33,517 nt of DNA from Comamonas sp. lk (GTDB lineage Bacteria; Pseudomonadota; Gammaproteobacteria; Burkholderiales; Burkholderiaceae_C). The position numbers and the translations under genes were made by a program. The stretch covers positions 1-33,517 of the forward strand of contig CAMATX010000023.1 in the NCBI GenBank assembly GCA_945861345.1. Reading direction: 5' to 3'. A model generated the notes under the pieces. That model was not told the origin of the DNA. It did not search any database and saw only the letters and a program-made list of their open reading frames with translations. Numbering within the stretch: the first letter of the stretch is position 1; each line of letters opens with the position of its first letter. Shown in pieces: positions 1-8,583 of this stretch.

Positions 1-47
1 GCCAAGCTGCCCAAAAGGCAGCCGACTCATCCCAGGAGCCCTTCCCC

Positions 48-3000
48 ATGAACGCCCCCCTGCACCCCGACCAGCTACGCGCCGCATCCGTCACGCTGGA
101 CGACAAATACACCCAAACCACCGGCCAGGCTTTTATGAGCGGCATCCACGCCCTGGTGCGCTTGCCCATGATGCAACGCGTGCGCGACCTAGCAGCAGGC
201 AAAAACACCGCAGGTTTGATCAGCGGCTACCGTGGTTCACCGCTAGGCAGTTACGACCAATCGCTGGCCAAAGAGAAGAAGCGCTTGCTAGAGCACCATG
301 TGCATTTCCAGCCCGGCGTGAATGAAGAGCTGGCTGCCACCGCTTTGTGGGGCACGCAGCAACTGGGCTTTGCGCCGCCGGGCAGCAATAAATACGACGG
401 CGTGTTTGGCATCTGGTATGGCAAAGGCCCGGGCGTGGACCGTTGCTCCGATGTCTTCAAGCATGCCAATATGGCCGGCACTACACCCTGGGGCGGCGTG
501 ATTGCGGTGGCCGGAGACGACCACGTGTCCAAAAGCTCGACGGCGGCGCACCAGAGCGACCATATTTTTAAGGCCTGCGGGACGCCGGTGTTTTTCCCGG
601 CCAGCGTGCAAGACATTTTGGATTTGGGCGTACATGCGTTTGCCATGAGTCGCTACGCCGGTGTCTGGGCGGGTATGAAAACGATTCAAGAAATCGTCGA
701 GTCCAGCGCAGCGGTGGATGTAGACCCGCACCGCGTCAAAATTGTGATGCCGACCGATTTTGAAATGCCCGCAGGCGGCGTGCACATACGCTGGCCCGAT
801 GGCGCGCTAGACCAAGAGGCGCGCCTTTTTGACACCAAGTGGTATGCCGCGCTGGCCTATGTGCGCGCGAATCGGCTCAACCACAATGTGATTGAAGGCC
901 CGAACGACCGCTTCGGCCTGATGGCCAGCGGTAAGGCGTTTAACGACACCCGCCAGGCTTTGCTCGATCTGGGCCTGGACGATGCCACCTGCCGCCGCGT
1001 AGGCATACGCCTGCATAAAGTGGCGGTGGTCTGGCCGCTAGAGGCGCAACTGACACGCGAGTTTGCCAGCGGCTTGCAAGAGATTTTGGTGATCGAGGAA
1101 AAGCGGCAGGTAATTGAATACCAACTCAAAGAAGAGCTCTACCACTGGCGCGCCGATGTGCGCCCGCGCGTAGTCGGCAAGTTCACCGTATCCGATGATG
1201 CGGCCAGCCCTTACGGCATTGGAGGCGAATGGTCGGGTTCAGAGCCTTCGGCCAACCGCTTGCTGCGCGCCAACGCGGACCTGACGCCCGCCATGATTGC
1301 CCGCGCGATTGCGCAACGCCTGACCGCGCTCGGCGTAGATGCCGACGTGCGCGCCCGCATGGATGTGCAGTTGGCAATTTTGGACGCCAAAGAAAAGTCC
1401 ATGCAAGCGCTGGCCCTGGGCGCGCCGCTGGCCGAGCGCCAGCCCTGGTTCTGCTCGGGCTGCCCGCACAACACCTCCACCCGCGTGCCCGAAGGCTCGC
1501 GCGCCATGGCCGGTATCGGCTGCCACTTTATGACGCTGTGGATGGACCGCTCCACCACCGGCTTTACCCAAATGGGCGGCGAAGGCGTGCCATGGGTGGG
1601 GCAGCAACCGTTTGTGAACGACGCGCATATTTTTGCCAACCTGGGCGATGGCACCTACTTCCATAGCGGCTTGCTGGCGGTGCGCCAATCGATTGCGGCG
1701 GGTGTGAATATCACTTACAAAATTTTGTACAACGACGCAGTGGCGATGACGGGCGGCCAGCAAATCGGCGAGCGCGCCGAGGGCCATAGCGTGATCCAGA
1801 TCGCGCAAAGCATGCGGGCCGAAGGTGCGCAGCGCATTGTGGTGGTGACCGACGAACCCCAAAAATACGATGGTGTGCAAGGCCTGCCCGAAGGCGTCGC
1901 GGTAGAGCACCGCGACAGCCTGGACGCGGTGCAGCGCGTGATGCGCGAAATCAAAGGCACCACCGTCATTATTTACGACCAAACCTGCGCCACCGAAAAA
2001 CGCCGCCGCCGCAAACGCGGCACCATGGTGGACCCGGCCACGCGCGTGGTGATTAACGAATTGGTCTGCGAAGGCTGCGGCGACTGCGGCGTGCAAAGCA
2101 ATTGCGTGAGTGTGGAGCCGCTTGAAACCGAGCTGGGCCGCAAACGGCGCATCAACCAAAGCACGTGCAACAAAGACATTTCTTGCGTGAAAGGTTTTTG
2201 CCCTAGCTTTGTCACCGTGGAAGGTGGCAAATTACGCAAAAAGAAAAGTTCTGCGCAGTCCGCTAGCAGCGGTCCGGCGGCGGGCCTGCCCGAACCCGCG
2301 GTGTTCGATTTGCAACAAGCGCATGACGGCGTTTGGGGCCTGGTCGTTGCAGGCGTGGGCGGCACCGGCGTGATCACCATCGGCCAGTTGCTGGGCGTGG
2401 CGGCGCATATCGAAGGCAAAGGCATCGTCACGCAAGACGCCGGCGGCATGGCGCAAAAAGGCGGCGCTACTTGGAGCCATGTGCTGATCAGCGAAAGCCA
2501 AGACGCGATACGCACCACCCGCGTGGGCATGGCCTGCGCGGACCTGGTGATCGGCTGCGACCCTATCGTCACCGCTGGCAAAGAAACCAGCTTGCGCTTG
2601 CGCGCCGGGCGCAGCCGCGTGGTGCTCAATAGCCACAGCCAACCCACCGCCGCTTTTGTGCAAAACGCCAACTGGAGCAACCCCGGCGAGGCCTGCATAG
2701 CCGCCATTGCCGCCACACTGCAAGAGCCGCAATCGCTAGGCTGCGTGGACGCCGAAGCCATCGCCACCGAATTGCTGGGCGACAGCATTTTTACCAACCC
2801 GGTGCTGCTGGGCTACGCTTGGCAAAAGGGCTGGATACCGCTGGGGCAGGATGCACTTTTACAAGCCATGGCGCTCAACGCCGTGGCCGTAGAAAAAAAC
2901 CAGGCCGCCTTCCGCTGGGGCCGTCTGGCCGCGCACGACCCGGCGGCGGTGCAACGCAACTTGCTGCCCGCGCAAACCGTGCAATTGGTGCGCAAGCAAG

Positions 3001-3647
3001 CGCCCACCTCGCTGGACGCGCTGGTAGAGCACCGCGCTACTTTTTTGACCGGCTACCAAAACGCGGCCTACGCGCAAAGCTATCGCGACTTCGTGGCCAA
3101 GGTGCGCCGCGCCGAAGGCGCCCTGGGCGCCCAAGCCGATGCCAAAGAGCTTCCGCTAAGCAGCACCGTGGCGCGCTACCTGTTCAAGCTGATGGCCTAC
3201 AAAGACGAATACGAAGTGGCGCGTCTGCACAGCGACCCTGCGTTTCGCGAAAAAATCACTGCGATGTTTGAAGGCGACTACCAAGTCAACTACCACCTGG
3301 CGCCGCCACTCTTGGCGAAGAAGGATGAGAAAGGCCGCCTCATCAAGCAACGCTTTGGCCCCAAGATGGGCTTGGGCTTTCGCCTGCTGGCGCCGCTCAA
3401 GGTCTTGCGCGGCACGGCGCTAGACATCTTTGGCTACAGCGAAGAGCGCCAAGGCGAGCGCGCCCTGGTGCAGAACTACATGCAGACGCTGGAACGCATG
3501 CTGACGCACTTGAGCCCCAGCACCCTGCCCGACGCGCTGCGCTTTGCCAAACTGCCCGAAGAGATTCGCGGCTATGGGCATGTGAAGGCGCGGCATATTG
3601 CGGCGGTAAAACCTGGCTGGGAAGGGTTGGGTGGGAAATTGCCTTAA
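48..3647 (+). CDS. Indolepyruvate ferredoxin oxidoreductase, fused alpha and gamma subunits
   Basis: Oxidatively decarboxylates arylpyruvates (indolepyruvate, phenylpyruvate) to aryl-acetyl-CoA with thiamine diphosphate, passing electrons to ferredoxin; cytoplasmic, amino-acid catabolism. The 1199 aa chain shows, in order: an N-terminal pyrimidine-binding domain (about 30-210), a TPP-binding domain with NLGDGTYFHSG near residue 530, a ferredoxin-like cysteine cluster (CEGCGDCGVQSNC and following CxxxxxCxxxxxC, about 674-718), the gamma-type domain beginning with GVGGTGVITIG near 768, and a C-terminal DUF6537-like region. Length is normal for the one-piece proteobacterial enzyme. AGGAG (34-38) sits 9 nt before the ATG. 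The frame stays open back to base 3, but the Shine-Dalgarno and family start favour 48. Codon use is GC-rich like most of the window. No partner gene is visible downstream; the metal-receptor cassette follows. Confidence 0.95.
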   Translation: MNAPLHPDQLRAASVTLDDKYTQTTGQAFMSGIHALVRLPMMQRVRDLAAGKNTAGLISGYRGSPLGSYDQSLAKEKKRLLEHHVHFQPGVNEELAATALWGTQQLGFAPPGSNKYDGVFGIWYGKGPGVDRCSDVFKHANMAGTTPWGGVIAVAGDDHVSKSSTAAHQSDHIFKACGTPVFFPASVQDILDLGVHAFAMSRYAGVWAGMKTIQEIVESSAAVDVDPHRVKIVMPTDFEMPAGGVHIRWPDGALDQEARLFDTKWYAALAYVRANRLNHNVIEGPNDRFGLMASGKAFNDTRQALLDLGLDDATCRRVGIRLHKVAVVWPLEAQLTREFASGLQEILVIEEKRQVIEYQLKEELYHWRADVRPRVVGKFTVSDDAASPYGIGGEWSGSEPSANRLLRANADLTPAMIARAIAQRLTALGVDADVRARMDVQLAILDAKEKSMQALALGAPLAERQPWFCSGCPHNTSTRVPEGSRAMAGIGCHFMTLWMDRSTTGFTQMGGEGVPWVGQQPFVNDAHIFANLGDGTYFHSGLLAVRQSIAAGVNITYKILYNDAVAMTGGQQIGERAEGHSVIQIAQSMRAEGAQRIVVVTDEPQKYDGVQGLPEGVAVEHRDSLDAVQRVMREIKGTTVIIYDQTCATEKRRRRKRGTMVDPATRVVINELVCEGCGDCGVQSNCVSVEPLETELGRKRRINQSTCNKDISCVKGFCPSFVTVEGGKLRKKKSSAQSASSGPAAGLPEPAVFDLQQAHDGVWGLVVAGVGGTGVITIGQLLGVAAHIEGKGIVTQDAGGMAQKGGATWSHVLISESQDAIRTTRVGMACADLVIGCDPIVTAGKETSLRLRAGRSRVVLNSHSQPTAAFVQNANWSNPGEACIAAIAATLQEPQSLGCVDAEAIATELLGDSIFTNPVLLGYAWQKGWIPLGQDALLQAMALNAVAVEKNQAAFRWGRLAAHDPAAVQRNLLPAQTVQLVRKQAPTSLDALVEHRATFLTGYQNAAYAQSYRDFVAKVRRAEGALGAQADAKELPLSSTVARYLFKLMAYKDEYEVARLHSDPAFREKITAMFEGDYQVNYHLAPPLLAKKDEKGRLIKQRFGPKMGLGFRLLAPLKVLRGTALDIFGYSEERQGERALVQNYMQTLERMLTHLSPSTLPDALRFAKLPEEIRGYGHVKARHIAAVKPGWEGLGGKLP

Positions 3648-3717
3648 GGCGGCGCCTTTCGCAGCCTATTGCTTCATGCGCCTATAGCTGCCACCACCAC
3701 CATGGCCGCAAGCGACC

Positions 3718-3731
3718 CAAAACGCGTTTTG
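3718..3731. repeat. 14-bp perfect palindrome upstream of the receptor cassette
   Basis: CAAAACGCGTTTTG is a perfect palindrome in the 175-bp gap between the oxidoreductase and the first cassette gene, about 90 bp before that gene. It could be an operator or a chance palindrome; there is no T-tract, so it is not a terminator. It does not match the AT-rich Zur box I would expect for zinc uptake genes. Confidence 0.4.
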
Positions 3732-3822
3732 AAGCAGTCCGATCCGCCGCTGTAAAGCGGTCATCTATGCGCAGGCTGTAGATGATACATTTGCACATGG
3801 CAAAACTCAATGAGGCGATCAA

Positions 3823-4065
3823 ATGAAGAAGGCGCTACTGGTGCTAGTTACCCTTGCGCTAACTGTTGCCGTTGCGATAGCGGCTGTAACTGATAAACAA
3901 ACCAAGGATGACATTGCCCGGCACCGTGCAATCGCTACGGCCCACGAGGCCGCAGCCAAATGCCGCGAGGCAGGTACGGTGGAAGAAGTGTGCAATGCCC
4001 AACTGCAGGCCGCCTGCAAGGGACTGGCAATCGGCAAGTTTTGTGGCATGAAGCACCAGCACTAA
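3823..4065 (+). CDS. Small exported Cys/His protein, first gene of the receptor cassette
   Basis: 80 aa protein I cannot name. Residues 1-21 form a typical cleavable signal peptide (MKKA, then a Val/Leu/Ala core ending AIAA), so the product is probably periplasmic. The mature part is about 60 residues, helical and charged, with four cysteines (roughly residues 47, 56, 64 and 73) and a C-terminus KHQH. Two disulfides or a small metal site are both plausible. A GAGG Shine-Dalgarno lies 9 nt before the ATG. The next small gene starts 9 bp after the stop and the ZnuD-like receptor follows, so a shared role in metal acquisition is inferred from context. Codon use and GC content look lower than in the flanking housekeeping genes. 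Confidence 0.75.
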   Translation: MKKALLVLVTLALTVAVAIAAVTDKQTKDDIARHRAIATAHEAAAKCREAGTVEEVCNAQLQAACKGLAIGKFCGMKHQH

Positions 4066-4068
4066 ACT
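4063..4068 (+). promoter_or_regulatory. Possible -10 box 6 nt before the 4075 ATG
   Basis: TAAACT (4 of 6 to TATAAT) lies exactly 6 nt before the ATG, overlapping the stop codon of the preceding gene, and no Shine-Dalgarno is visible. It is the weakest member of a spacing pattern seen at other starts here. Translational coupling to the gene 9 bp upstream is an equally good explanation. Confidence 0.25.
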
Positions 4069-4074
4069 ATCCTC

Positions 4075-4449
4075 ATGGTGTTGTTGAAATTTATGGCAAA
4101 GGGTAAATGGCATATTGGAGTGCTGGCCTTGGCATTGGTGCTTGCGCAAAGCATCGGCTTGATCCATCGCATTGCACACGCTCCTTTACTCACCAATGAC
4201 CATGCCCAACGAGTTGTAGATGCGCCAGACAGCCTTGTCGAGCTTCTATTTGTTGATCATCATGACGGCAATGGCAATGCTAAGTGCCACCTGTTTGACC
4301 AAAGCAACCACCTCGATGGCCTCTGCGATATCTCTGCGGTGGTGTTACCTACCCAATTTGCTGCGGCCATCCCAGCCGCGTTTGCGGGCCTGTTCACGGT
4401 CCGGTGGTTAGCGGCTTTTCACGCCCGCGGCCCTCCCGCTCTCCGTTGA
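4075..4449 (+). CDS. Small His-rich membrane-anchored/exported protein, DUF2946-like
   Basis: 124 aa (118 if the in-frame ATG at 4093 is used). A hydrophobic segment at about residues 15-32 is a signal anchor or signal peptide. The middle carries several histidines (HRIAH, DHHDGN) and a CHLFDQSNHLDGL stretch; a second hydrophobic segment precedes a C-terminal HARGPPALR. A small exported protein with Cys/His motifs and an RGPP-type tail resembles the loosely defined DUF2946-type proteins often found beside metal-related TonB receptors; this is recalled, not searched. It sits between the 80 aa Cys protein and the receptor. Function unknown; periplasmic metal binding or a role in receptor assembly is inference only. 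Confidence 0.65.
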   Translation: MVLLKFMAKGKWHIGVLALALVLAQSIGLIHRIAHAPLLTNDHAQRVVDAPDSLVELLFVDHHDGNGNAKCHLFDQSNHLDGLCDISAVVLPTQFAAAIPAAFAGLFTVRWLAAFHARGPPALR

Positions 4450-4527
4450 TTTTCTGAGTCAGTCATTTCCGCCTCGCTCTCAGCGCAGGCGGTGTTGTGC
4501 TTTGCACGTTTCAACGGAATTCTTACT

Positions 4528-6531
4528 ATGAAAAAATCTTCATTGGCGCTTCTAGCGCTGGGCACCCTGTCGTCTGCCCAGATCTTTGCGCAAAATGCCC
4601 CTGCTTCCACATTGATACCGGTCACCGTCACAGGTAATCCGCTTGGCGCTACCGATTTGATCGCACCTGCCGCACAATATTCCGGCAATGAGTTGCTGTT
4701 TCGCTCGCAAACCACGCTGGGCGAAACGCTGGACGGTACGCCTGGCGTTTCCAGTACTTACTTCGGGCCAAACGCCAGCCGCCCGATCATCCGCGGACTG
4801 GACGGCGACCGCGTGCGGGTGCTGAACAACGGTGGCTCGGTCGCCGATGTATCCAGCCTGAGCTATGACCATGCGGTTACCGCTGATCCTTTGAGCGTGG
4901 AGCGCGTAGAGGTATTGCGCGGTCCGGGTGCGCTGTTGTACGGCGGTAACGCCGTGGGCGGTGTCGTTAATGTGCTGGACAGCCGCATCCCGCGCGAACC
5001 GTTGTTCGATGCAAAGGGCGGGGCCAGTGGAAAGGCTGATTTGGCCATAGCCAGTGGCAATACCGAGCGAAGCGCGGCTGCCATGCTCGACGCTGGAAGC
5101 GACCGTTTTGCATTGCATGCCGATGCGTTTCAACGCACGACCGCCGATGTCGCTGTGCCCGTCCACTTAGCGTGCAGCAAGCCCGGTGCGCCGTCCATGG
5201 CCCGAACCATTTGCAACTCGTCCAGCAAAACTCGTGGTGCTGCGGTTGGTGGCTCCGTATTTTTTTCCAGAGGCTACCTGGGCGTGTCTGCCAGCCAATT
5301 TGTTAGTAACTATGGCACTGTGGCCGAAGACGAGGTGACTATCGACATGAAGTCCCAACGCTACGCCATCGATGGTGCGTTGCATGGCCTCTCCGGTCCG
5401 TTGCAAAGTGTCAAGGTCCACCTCGGCCAAAGTGACTACCATCACACCGAGTTTGTAGGCGATATGTCCGGTACCGTATTCATGAGCAGCGAGCATGACT
5501 TGCGCGTGGAGGCTCGGCATGCACAGTGGGCTGGGCTGGATGGGGTAATTGGCTTACAGGCCGGAACTTCCAACTTCTCCGCAGCCGGTGAGGAGGCATT
5601 TGCGCCCTATAGCCAAACCCGACAGGTTGCCTTATTTGCGTATGAGGAGAAGCCGTTTTCGTGGGGACGCTTGAGCGGCGGGGCGCGGGTGGAGCAGGTG
5701 GAGGTGCAGTCCTATGGCAACCCGGATATGAACCGGTTTTTGCTTGGAACGCGTAGCTTCCAACCCGGTAGCTATGCCCTGGGCGCGCTTTGGAACCTTA
5801 CGCCCGCGTGGCAGCTGACCACCAACCTGGCCTATAGCGAACGTGCCCCCAAAGACTATGAGCTTTTCGCCAACGGACCCCATGTCGCCACCAACGCATA
5901 TGAGGTAGGCGACGCTCGCTTGCGACTGGAACGCTCCACCAACCTGGACGTGGGCGCGCAGTGGAAAGTTGGCGGGAACCGGTTTGCCATCAGTGCGTTT
6001 TTGAACCAGTTTGACAACTACATAACTCAAATTGCAACAGATGCCCAGGAGGATGGCATGGATGTATATGCTTACACCCAGGTACGTGCCCGCCTTTCGG
6101 GATTGGAGGCTAGTGCCAACTTGCGCCTGTTGCAGGGCGCCCAAACGTTGGATCTGGAAATGCGCGGTGACACTGTGCGCGCGCGAAACACTGACACTGG
6201 CGAGGCATTACCGAGGATTGCCCCTTTGCGCCTAGGTGCAACCTTGGTCTGGGCGCAAGGTCAATGGAACGCAAGGCTGGGCGCCAGCCACTCAGCTGCG
6301 CAAACCGATGTTCCCACGGGACAAATTAGCACGGACTCTTACACCTTGTGGAATGCCTCAGCGGGGTACACCATGAAGGCCAGCACAACACAAATGCTCT
6401 GGTACGTCAAACTCGACAACATCACCGACGCGCTAGCGTATTCGGCAAGCTCCGTGCTCACGCAAACCGTGCCGGGCAAAGCGCCGCTGCCGGGCCGAAC
6501 GTTGAAGTTCGGAGTGCGCTGGACCTTCTGA
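4528..6531 (+). CDS. TonB-dependent outer-membrane receptor, ZnuD-like
   Basis: 667 aa outer-membrane receptor for energised import of a metal or metal complex. It has a signal peptide (MKKSSLALLALGTLSSAQIFAQ), a plug domain with RPIIRGLDGDRVRVLNNG and VERVEVLRGPGALLYGGNAVGGVVNVLD (about 85-155), and a beta-barrel ending in aromatic Phe (VRWTF). The segments HVATNAYEVGDARLRLERS, VHLGQSDYHHTEFVGD and WYVKLDNITDALAYS closely resemble remembered Neisseria ZnuD sequence, so zinc is the best guess. The His/Cys-rich extracellular loop of ZnuD is almost absent (see findings). ATG at 4528 is chosen over 4492 because it begins the signal peptide and has GGA upstream. No clear Zur box was found. Codon use is less GC-biased than in the neighbours, suggesting a transferred or fast-evolving cassette. 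Confidence 0.9.
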   Translation: MKKSSLALLALGTLSSAQIFAQNAPASTLIPVTVTGNPLGATDLIAPAAQYSGNELLFRSQTTLGETLDGTPGVSSTYFGPNASRPIIRGLDGDRVRVLNNGGSVADVSSLSYDHAVTADPLSVERVEVLRGPGALLYGGNAVGGVVNVLDSRIPREPLFDAKGGASGKADLAIASGNTERSAAAMLDAGSDRFALHADAFQRTTADVAVPVHLACSKPGAPSMARTICNSSSKTRGAAVGGSVFFSRGYLGVSASQFVSNYGTVAEDEVTIDMKSQRYAIDGALHGLSGPLQSVKVHLGQSDYHHTEFVGDMSGTVFMSSEHDLRVEARHAQWAGLDGVIGLQAGTSNFSAAGEEAFAPYSQTRQVALFAYEEKPFSWGRLSGGARVEQVEVQSYGNPDMNRFLLGTRSFQPGSYALGALWNLTPAWQLTTNLAYSERAPKDYELFANGPHVATNAYEVGDARLRLERSTNLDVGAQWKVGGNRFAISAFLNQFDNYITQIATDAQEDGMDVYAYTQVRARLSGLEASANLRLLQGAQTLDLEMRGDTVRARNTDTGEALPRIAPLRLGATLVWAQGQWNARLGASHSAAQTDVPTGQISTDSYTLWNASAGYTMKASTTQMLWYVKLDNITDALAYSASSVLTQTVPGKAPLPGRTLKFGVRWTF

Positions 6532-6556
6532 TAGGAAGTTAAAGCGCATAATTTTT

Positions 6557-6587
6557 GGTTGGGACGGAATGCAACTCCGGCCCAACC
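6557..6587. terminator. Hairpin between convergent receptor gene and hrcA
   Basis: Arms GGTTGGG (6557-6563) and CCCAACC (6581-6587) enclose a second stem CGGA/TCCG with a short loop, giving about 11 pairs in the 107-bp gap between two convergent genes. A T-run lies on its left side only, so on neither strand is the hairpin followed by U's. It may still stop or stabilise transcripts. Confidence 0.3.
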
Positions 6588-6638
6588 CACTTGAAAATGG
6601 CGCAGCCATAAAGCGGGCACATGGATGAGATTCGCGGC

Positions 6639-7643
6639 TTATTTCTGGTGACTAAGCGCGTTGCTCACCAGCTTGGCCGTGATATCCACGATTTGGATCA
6701 TGCGGTCGTAGGCCATGCGGGTGGGGCCGATCACGCCTAAGGTGCCGACCACTTTGCCGTCCACTTCGTAAGGCGCGCTGACCACCGACAGCTCTTCAAA
6801 CGGCACCACCTGGCTTTCGCCGCCAATGTAAATGCGCACGCCCTCGGCGCGCCCGGCGATGTCCAGGAGGCGCATGATTTGCGCTTTTTGCTCAAACAGT
6901 TCAAAAGCGCGGCGCAGATTGCCCATGTCACTGGAAAAGTCGCTGAGCTTGAGCAAATTGCGCTCGCCAGAAATCACCACCTCGTCCTGGTCTTGCGACA
7001 TGGCCTCGGAATTGACCTTGACGGCCGCCGCCATCAGCCCGGCAATTTCCGAGCGCAGGCTTTCCACCTCCGATTGCAAGCGGATGCGCACCTGATCGAT
7101 GTCCAGGCCTACGTAATGGTGGTTCAGAAAATTGGCCGCCTCCACCAGTTGCGCCTGTGTGTAATCGGCCTCGGTGAACAGGATGCGGTTTTGCACATCG
7201 CCATCGGGCGAGACGATGATGACCAGCACCCGCCGCTCGGACAGGCGCAAAAACTCCATGTGCCTAAAGGCGCTGCTGCGCCGTGGCGTCATCACCACGC
7301 CGACAAACTGCGACAGGTTGGAGAGCAAATTGGCCGCATTGGAGATCACTTTTTGCGGCTGGTCGGGCGCCAGGCTGTGCGCGCCAAACTGCTGGGGCTG
7401 CACGGTGAGCATGGTGTCCACGAACAGGCGGTAGCCGCGCGCCGTAGGAATGCGCCCGGCCGAGGTGTGGGGGCTGACAATCAGGCCCAGCTCCTCCAGG
7501 TCCGACATGACGTTGCGGATGGTGGCCGGCGACAATTCCAGCCCGGATGCCTTAGACAAAGTGCGGCTACCCACCGGTTGGCCGTCAGCAATGTAGCGTT
7601 CAACCAGCGCTTTGAGTAATAACTTGGAGCGATCATCGAGCAT
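6639..7643 (-). CDS. hrcA: Heat-inducible transcription repressor HrcA
   Basis: Represses class I heat-shock genes (groESL, dnaK-grpE) by binding the CIRCE operator, with GroEL as feedback effector. The 334 aa product has the N-terminal winged helix ([19 protein letters not shown], then [17 protein letters not shown] and [20 protein letters not shown], residues 3-75) followed by the HrcA GAF-like/dimerisation region. Length is normal. ATG at 7643 is used; a TTG one codon upstream is unnecessary. No Shine-Dalgarno precedes it; a TAAAAT box ends 6 nt before the ATG, suggesting a leaderless mRNA. It is divergent from nadK with only 28 bp between the two ATGs. No CIRCE inverted repeat is visible in the gap, and no chaperone gene is in the window. 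Confidence 0.96.
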   Translation of the reverse strand: MLDDRSKLLLKALVERYIADGQPVGSRTLSKASGLELSPATIRNVMSDLEELGLIVSPHTSAGRIPTARGYRLFVDTMLTVQPQQFGAHSLAPDQPQKVISNAANLLSNLSQFVGVVMTPRRSSAFRHMEFLRLSERRVLVIIVSPDGDVQNRILFTEADYTQAQLVEAANFLNHHYVGLDIDQVRIRLQSEVESLRSEIAGLMAAAVKVNSEAMSQDQDEVVISGERNLLKLSDFSSDMGNLRRAFELFEQKAQIMRLLDIAGRAEGVRIYIGGESQVVPFEELSVVSAPYEVDGKVVGTLGVIGPTRMAYDRMIQIVDITAKLVSNALSHQK

Positions 7644-7649
7644 CAAAAC

Positions 7650-7655
7650 ATTTTA
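7650..7655 (-). promoter_or_regulatory. -10 box of hrcA, leaderless arrangement
   Basis: On the minus strand TAAAAT (5 of 6 to TATAAT) is followed by 6 nt and then the hrcA ATG, which places the expected transcription start at or next to the A of the ATG. No good -35 hexamer is visible; it would fall inside nadK. Confidence 0.5.
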
Positions 7656-7659
7656 GTGA

Positions 7660-7665
7660 TGTAAT
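7660..7665 (+). promoter_or_regulatory. -10 box of nadK, leaderless arrangement
   Basis: TGTAAT (5 of 6 to TATAAT) is followed by TTGCCC and then the nadK ATG at 7672, a spacing of 6 nt. There is no Shine-Dalgarno. It lies 4 bp from the oppositely oriented hrcA -10, so the two promoters should exclude one another. Confidence 0.5.
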
Positions 7666-7671
7666 TTGCCC

Positions 7672-8580
7672 ATGAACCCCCGCCTGAACCCGCAGTTCCG
7701 CCAGGTTGCCCTGACCGGCAAATACCTCTCCAGCCACGCGCCGGCGGCTATTGCCGCCTCGCGCGCTACGCTCGACGAGATAGCCCATTTCCTGATGGAC
7801 CAGGGCTGCGAAGTAGTGATCGAGGCCGATACCGCCGCCAAACTCGGCCTAAACGCCTACACCGCCCTGGACATCGAGTCCATCGGCCGCCAGTGCGGCC
7901 TGTGCCTGGTGGTCGGCGGTGACGGCACCATGCTGGGCGTGGGCCGGCGTCTGGCGCCCTTTAAGGTGCCGCTTATTGGTATCAACCAGGGCCGGTTGGG
8001 TTTTATTACCGATATTGCGCTGGAGCGCTACGCCCAGACCCTGGCGCCCATGCTCGCGGGCGAGTACGAGGTGGACGACCGCAGCCTCATGCAGGCACAG
8101 GTCATGCGCAGCGGGCAATGCGTGTTCTCAGCGCTGGCGCTCAATGACGTGGTGGTCAACCGTGGCGCCACCTCGGGCATGGTGGAGTTGCGCGTCGAGG
8201 TGGACGGCCACTTTGTGGCCAGCCAGCGCGCCGACGGGCTGATTATTGCGACGCCCACCGGCTCGACCGCCTACGCGCTCTCGGCCGGCGGGCCCATGCT
8301 GCACCCTTCCACGCCGGGCTGGGTGCTGGTGCCGATTGCGCCACACACCTTGTCCAACCGGCCGATTGTGCTGTCGCACACCTCGGAGATCGCGATCGAA
8401 ATCGTCTCGGGGCGCGACGCCAGCGCCAATTTTGATATGCAGTCGCTGGCCACGCTGATGCACGGCGACCGCATCGTGGTGCGCCGCTCGGAGCACCAAG
8501 CGCGCTTTTTACACCCCCGGGGCTGGACCTACTTTGATACGCTGCGCCGCAAACTGCACTGGAACGAGGGGGGGAGTTAA
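7672..8580 (+). CDS. nadK: NAD kinase
   Basis: Phosphorylates NAD+ to NADP+ using ATP or polyphosphate; cytoplasmic. The 302 aa product has the GGDGTMLG motif (about residues 81-88), the [13 protein letters not shown] segment, and the glycine-rich [16 protein letters not shown] segment that forms the NAD-binding site. ATG at 7672 is preferred to an in-frame TTG at 7666. No Shine-Dalgarno is present and a -10-like box ends 6 nt upstream. It is divergent from hrcA and only 3 bp ahead of recN, a common beta/gammaproteobacterial arrangement, so nadK, recN and rapZ are probably one transcript. Confidence 0.96.
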   Translation: MNPRLNPQFRQVALTGKYLSSHAPAAIAASRATLDEIAHFLMDQGCEVVIEADTAAKLGLNAYTALDIESIGRQCGLCLVVGGDGTMLGVGRRLAPFKVPLIGINQGRLGFITDIALERYAQTLAPMLAGEYEVDDRSLMQAQVMRSGQCVFSALALNDVVVNRGATSGMVELRVEVDGHFVASQRADGLIIATPTGSTAYALSAGGPMLHPSTPGWVLVPIAPHTLSNRPIVLSHTSEIAIEIVSGRDASANFDMQSLATLMHGDRIVVRRSEHQARFLHPRGWTYFDTLRRKLHWNEGGS

Positions 8581-8583
8581 AAG

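Noticed and set aside
1239-2159. Long minus-strand open frame opposite the oxidoreductase gene (306 codons)
   Set aside because: His/Ala-rich composition typical of the antisense of GC-rich coding DNA; the plus strand encodes conserved TPP and cysteine motifs across the same span.
3777-3789. TGTA-GATGA-TACA as a Zur box for the receptor cassette
   Set aside because: Only 4-bp arms and poor match to the known GTTATA-type Zur dyad; no zinc control can be claimed from it.
7644-7671. CIRCE operator for HrcA autoregulation
   Set aside because: No TTAGCACTC-N9-GAGTGCTAA-like repeat in the gap or nearby.
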